Part shown: piece after piece, positions 61,233-64,000 of the stretch
Layout: each line of letters opens with the position of its first letter
Numbering within the stretch: position 1 is the stretch's first letter
Assembly: GCA_963920705.1 (NCBI GenBank)
Contig: OY987229.1
Coordinates: 21,209,728-21,273,727, forward strand
Source of the DNA: Odiellus spinosus
Lineage: Eukaryota; Arthropoda; Arachnida; Opiliones; Phalangiidae
Reading direction: 5' to 3'
DNA: 64,000 nt
Position numbers and translations under genes: made by a program
The notes under the pieces: model-generated
The model's database searches: none
What the model was told of the DNA's origin: nothing
The model's input: the letters and a program-made list of their open reading frames with translations, nothing else

Positions 61233-62339
61233 CTAGTTGGGCTGTACGTTTACTGATAGTCTTAAGATGGGGATACTTTTGATATAACCAATTAGGTCGA
61301 CGAACGGATAATTTTGCTATTAATCAAACCTAATCCGGGAGATTTATATAGCAAATTTTATTAGAATGATTAGACAGACTATCGCTAGTTATAAAGCATC
61401 GAGCTGTGGAAATTAAAATTTGAGTGATATCTCTTGTTCTAAAGAGATGAGTCTGGAATATGCCATCCGTATTTCGTGAAAAAACAGCATATTCTCACTT
61501 TTAACGCTTCTAATTGATTAAAAATTAGCAATTACTCGTCTTCATTATCTCTTTTAAGTACGATTTAAACGCGTGAATGAGAGTGTACGTAGAAATGTCA
61601 CGAAGGGTTGATTCTACACGCGGGCGAAAAATAAACTCGTCCATCGCCACGTAATTTGGATAACGTTAACGTCAAGTATGCCAATAAAGCTGGTGCAAAA
61701 ATATCGATTAGCCTTAAGCCTTGGCTGTTAGAGGAAGAGAAACACGACGACCTCGTTTCTACGTAGTTCCGGCGCCACATAGTGGGCCAATTACGCAACA
61801 AGAAAACGCGCGGCGGGTCAGAATTGATTTGGGTTTGCCTTAAAATTATATATTCAATGATAGTTTGCAAAACTATCCTATACTCGGCGTAATGTTAAAA
61901 GATTATAGGGTTAAAATGTTTTACGACAACACATTCTGAACATAAAGCTTTCCCCGCTACTTCGAATTAAGTAATTTGTATCAACACATTGGGTGGATAA
62001 AAAAAAATGGATCAATCAATTTTATAGTCACGGGTTCTTGGTTCGAACGCTTTTCATAATTAATAACCTTTTAAATGGATGGTGTAGAGGATTAGGAAGG
62101 GATTAAATATCGACGGATTAATCGTGAAATTTCTCTGAATGTGCGGATAGATTGAGAAACATGAAATTTTAATCAATTAAGGCGGGTAAAATATAAAATT
62201 AGCTTGAACATTAATTAAAAAATATTTTTGAGAAAACCGTGGGAAATGAATTTAAGCTTTCAATATACGCAAGAACGGGCCTAATTATTTTTTCCTGCTT
62301 CCTAGATAAAGCCTCTCTTCAACATAGAATGCGTATTTC
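61233..62339. other. Gene-free stretch
   Basis: Open frame 61598-61870 (minus) has no motif. AT-rich otherwise. Confidence 0.4.
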
Positions 62340-62677
62340 CAGAAGCCGATGAAACCCTCCTTTGAAGTCTACTACTCTAATGTTCCATACAGTGCGCCTC
62401 TCTGTATGGGTAAAATTCACAATTTTACGAGATTGGAGGGGTCCTACTTCATACCCCCCTGTCTACGGAAAATTGGAAATTCTCTCTCTCCACAAACGAC
62501 GACGTTTTTTTGACGAACTCCAAGGCTGCTAGCGATATTCGCTCGACGAACTCCCGCTCCGAAAACATCTACCGTTAGGAGGCGTACGAATCGCGCTTTT
62601 TGAAACTAACCCATACAGAGAGGGGTAGACAAGACCCGGGAGTAATAGACTTCAAAGGAGGGTTTCATCGGCTTCTG
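62340..62677 (-). mobile_element. MITE family B, copy B10
   Basis: 338 bp, family B ends, perfect 7-bp duplication GTATTTC. Confidence 0.96.
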
Positions 62678-62867
62678 GTATTTCTATAAGGTGGCTATAT
62701 GATAGGTATCCCTAAAGCAGGTATCAACGTAATTAATCTATGCTGAAGGTGCAATAGGTTGGGCTTCACCGTGAACACCAAAGCGAAGAGGTTGAAACAC
62801 TTTTACAGGCGCTACCTTTAAATAATTGATAGAAATTCAATTACCTTGGCCATGTGATTAGATGGAT

Positions 62868-63056
62868 TTGCAAATAAATAGGCCTAATTCATCAGCTATA
62901 AATTTTTACAAACAAATTAAGGGTCAGTGACCAATCGATTGCTATAGGAAGTCTCACGGAGATCTCGACCTTAACGAAATGTCTTTTGTCATTGGTAGCT
63001 GACCCTTCAGTGCCAAGAAATTCAAAATCTCCATGAATCCAGCTAAGACTCTCTTC
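62868..63056. mobile_element. MITE family E, partial copy E9
   Basis: AATAAATAGGCCTAATTCAT, GTCAGTGACCAATCGATTGC, GTAGCTGACCCTTCAG and CTCCATGAATCCAGCTAAG; both ends lost. Confidence 0.7.
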
Positions 63057-63479
63057 ATAGCTTTACTTGTCCTTTAATTAGCGCAGATTAATTGTATAGA
63101 TATAAATTACAAGTTTATATTTAAAGATGGTTAATTATAGGGGTTATGAAATATTAATTTCTCGTAAACGATAATAGTCCAAACGAATAATAGTCCTACA
63201 GAGCTTTGGTTACAGGTTAATAAATTTAAAAGGTTGGCTAGGTAGTACAAAATTAATTGTTTTTATATATATTAATTGTCTCACTACTATCAACGAGCCT
63301 TTAGAGCTACGAATCATAAATATTTAAATAAAATATAGAATCAGCTCTTAAAACTAGTAAAAACGAAATTTTCCTTCACTAATTAATTATCTAAATCAGC
63401 AAACCAAATAATGTATTTGCCACAGCGCTGTTAATGGTTGAAATAATTTGATTGGCCCAAATTTAAACACACGAATGCT
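63057..63479. other. Gene-free stretch
   Basis: AT-rich; nothing recognised. Confidence 0.4.
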
Positions 63480-63644
63480 AAGATATCCAGCTAAGCCTAT
63501 TTTCTAGGCTTTTTGAAAGATCTTTAAATTCCCTGACTTTCCCCAGACTTTTTAAAATATCGTAAAATTCCGTACTTTTCCCTGACCTGTGTCAACCCTG
63601 GGAATCGATAAAAAAATCCCTTATTATTAGGTTCCATTCTCCCT
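63480..63644. mobile_element. Family E fragment E10 split by a CAGGGTTG-type repeat
   Basis: CCAGCTAAGCCTATTTT at the left and AATCGATAAAAAAATCCCTT ... GGTTCCATTCTCCCT before TTAA at the right. Between them 63515-63600 carries one unit of the 28-bp repeat and ends GTGTCAACCCTG. Confidence 0.65.
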
Positions 63645-64000
63645 TTAAAACGATTGCGAAAATACTACTACTCTTTGAGCATATAAACCTGCAATTGTTC
63701 AATAAAAAAGTTTTTCGTACTTTATAAAATATAGTATAAGGTCTTCAGTGCGTTTCTTTTGGGCTTTACCAACTGCGTGATACGCCAAAATCCAGAACCA
63801 AACAGGTCGGCAGTGCCACAGTGGCGTCGGTCAACCATTGAGAAGAATTTTATTTATTTTTTCTAACGTTTTATCTTTATACGGGGGAGCCAATACTTTT
63901 AGTCATTATTGGATTATGACGAAACGTGACTCCCATGGAAACCGTGAGCAGGTTCAATACGCTGAATGGTCAACCCAACAGCTTCGATCTCACCCCCCAC
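63645..64000. other. Gene-free end of window
   Basis: Nothing recognised. Confidence 0.4.

Noticed and set aside
1-64000. Retroviral, LTR or Polinton-type elements
   Set aside because: No reverse transcriptase, integrase, capsid or long terminal repeat pattern was noticed on either strand.

Overview
This is animal nuclear DNA, AT-rich and full of short DNA transposons. It most likely comes from an insect or close relative, for two reasons. The minus strand carries a spliced gene for the presynaptic active-zone scaffold Bruchpilot (ELKS/CAST/ERC family) with the giant single coiled-coil exon typical of insect BRP. The plus strand carries a tandem array of seven-transmembrane gustatory-receptor-like genes (7tm_7 superfamily), an arthropod-expanded chemoreceptor family. 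I cannot name the species. | LAYOUT. 1-4.6 kb: repeats, including a 479-bp near-perfect hairpin element and a 22-bp tandem array. 4.65-35.4 kb (minus strand): fourteen brp exons with consistent splice sites and phases, joining into 1757 codons. The C-terminus is at the left; the N-terminal exons are missing and lie further right or outside. 16.7-30.4 kb (plus strand): six intronless receptor genes, 376-405 codons each, plus one decayed fragment, all inside a single 17.7-kb brp intron and antisense to brp. 35.4-64 kb: no confidently identified host gene, only a patchwork of nested MITEs, satellites, an internally deleted Kolobok-like transposon and a few orphan short ORFs. | REPEATS. Four unrelated-looking MITE families (called A, B, C, D here; 23 copies) share termini starting 5'-CA and, wherever the flanks can be read simply, 7-bp target-site duplications. 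Two others (E, F) and the Kolobok-like remnant lie between TTAA sites. Nesting (D in E, C in E, H in E, B in an AATCGATTT-rich repeat) shows that the 7-bp families are the younger layer. Family B is concentrated in the receptor cluster: five of ten copies lie within 14 kb, and two sit at almost the same place in the shared upstream block of two paralogues. | HOW IT FITS. brp would act in neurons at neurotransmitter release sites. The receptors would act in chemosensory dendrites. Their co-location looks like a nested-gene arrangement made by tandem duplication inside an intron, not an operon-like unit. The shared upstream blocks and a possible 5'-UTR intron suggest that each duplicated unit carried its own control region.
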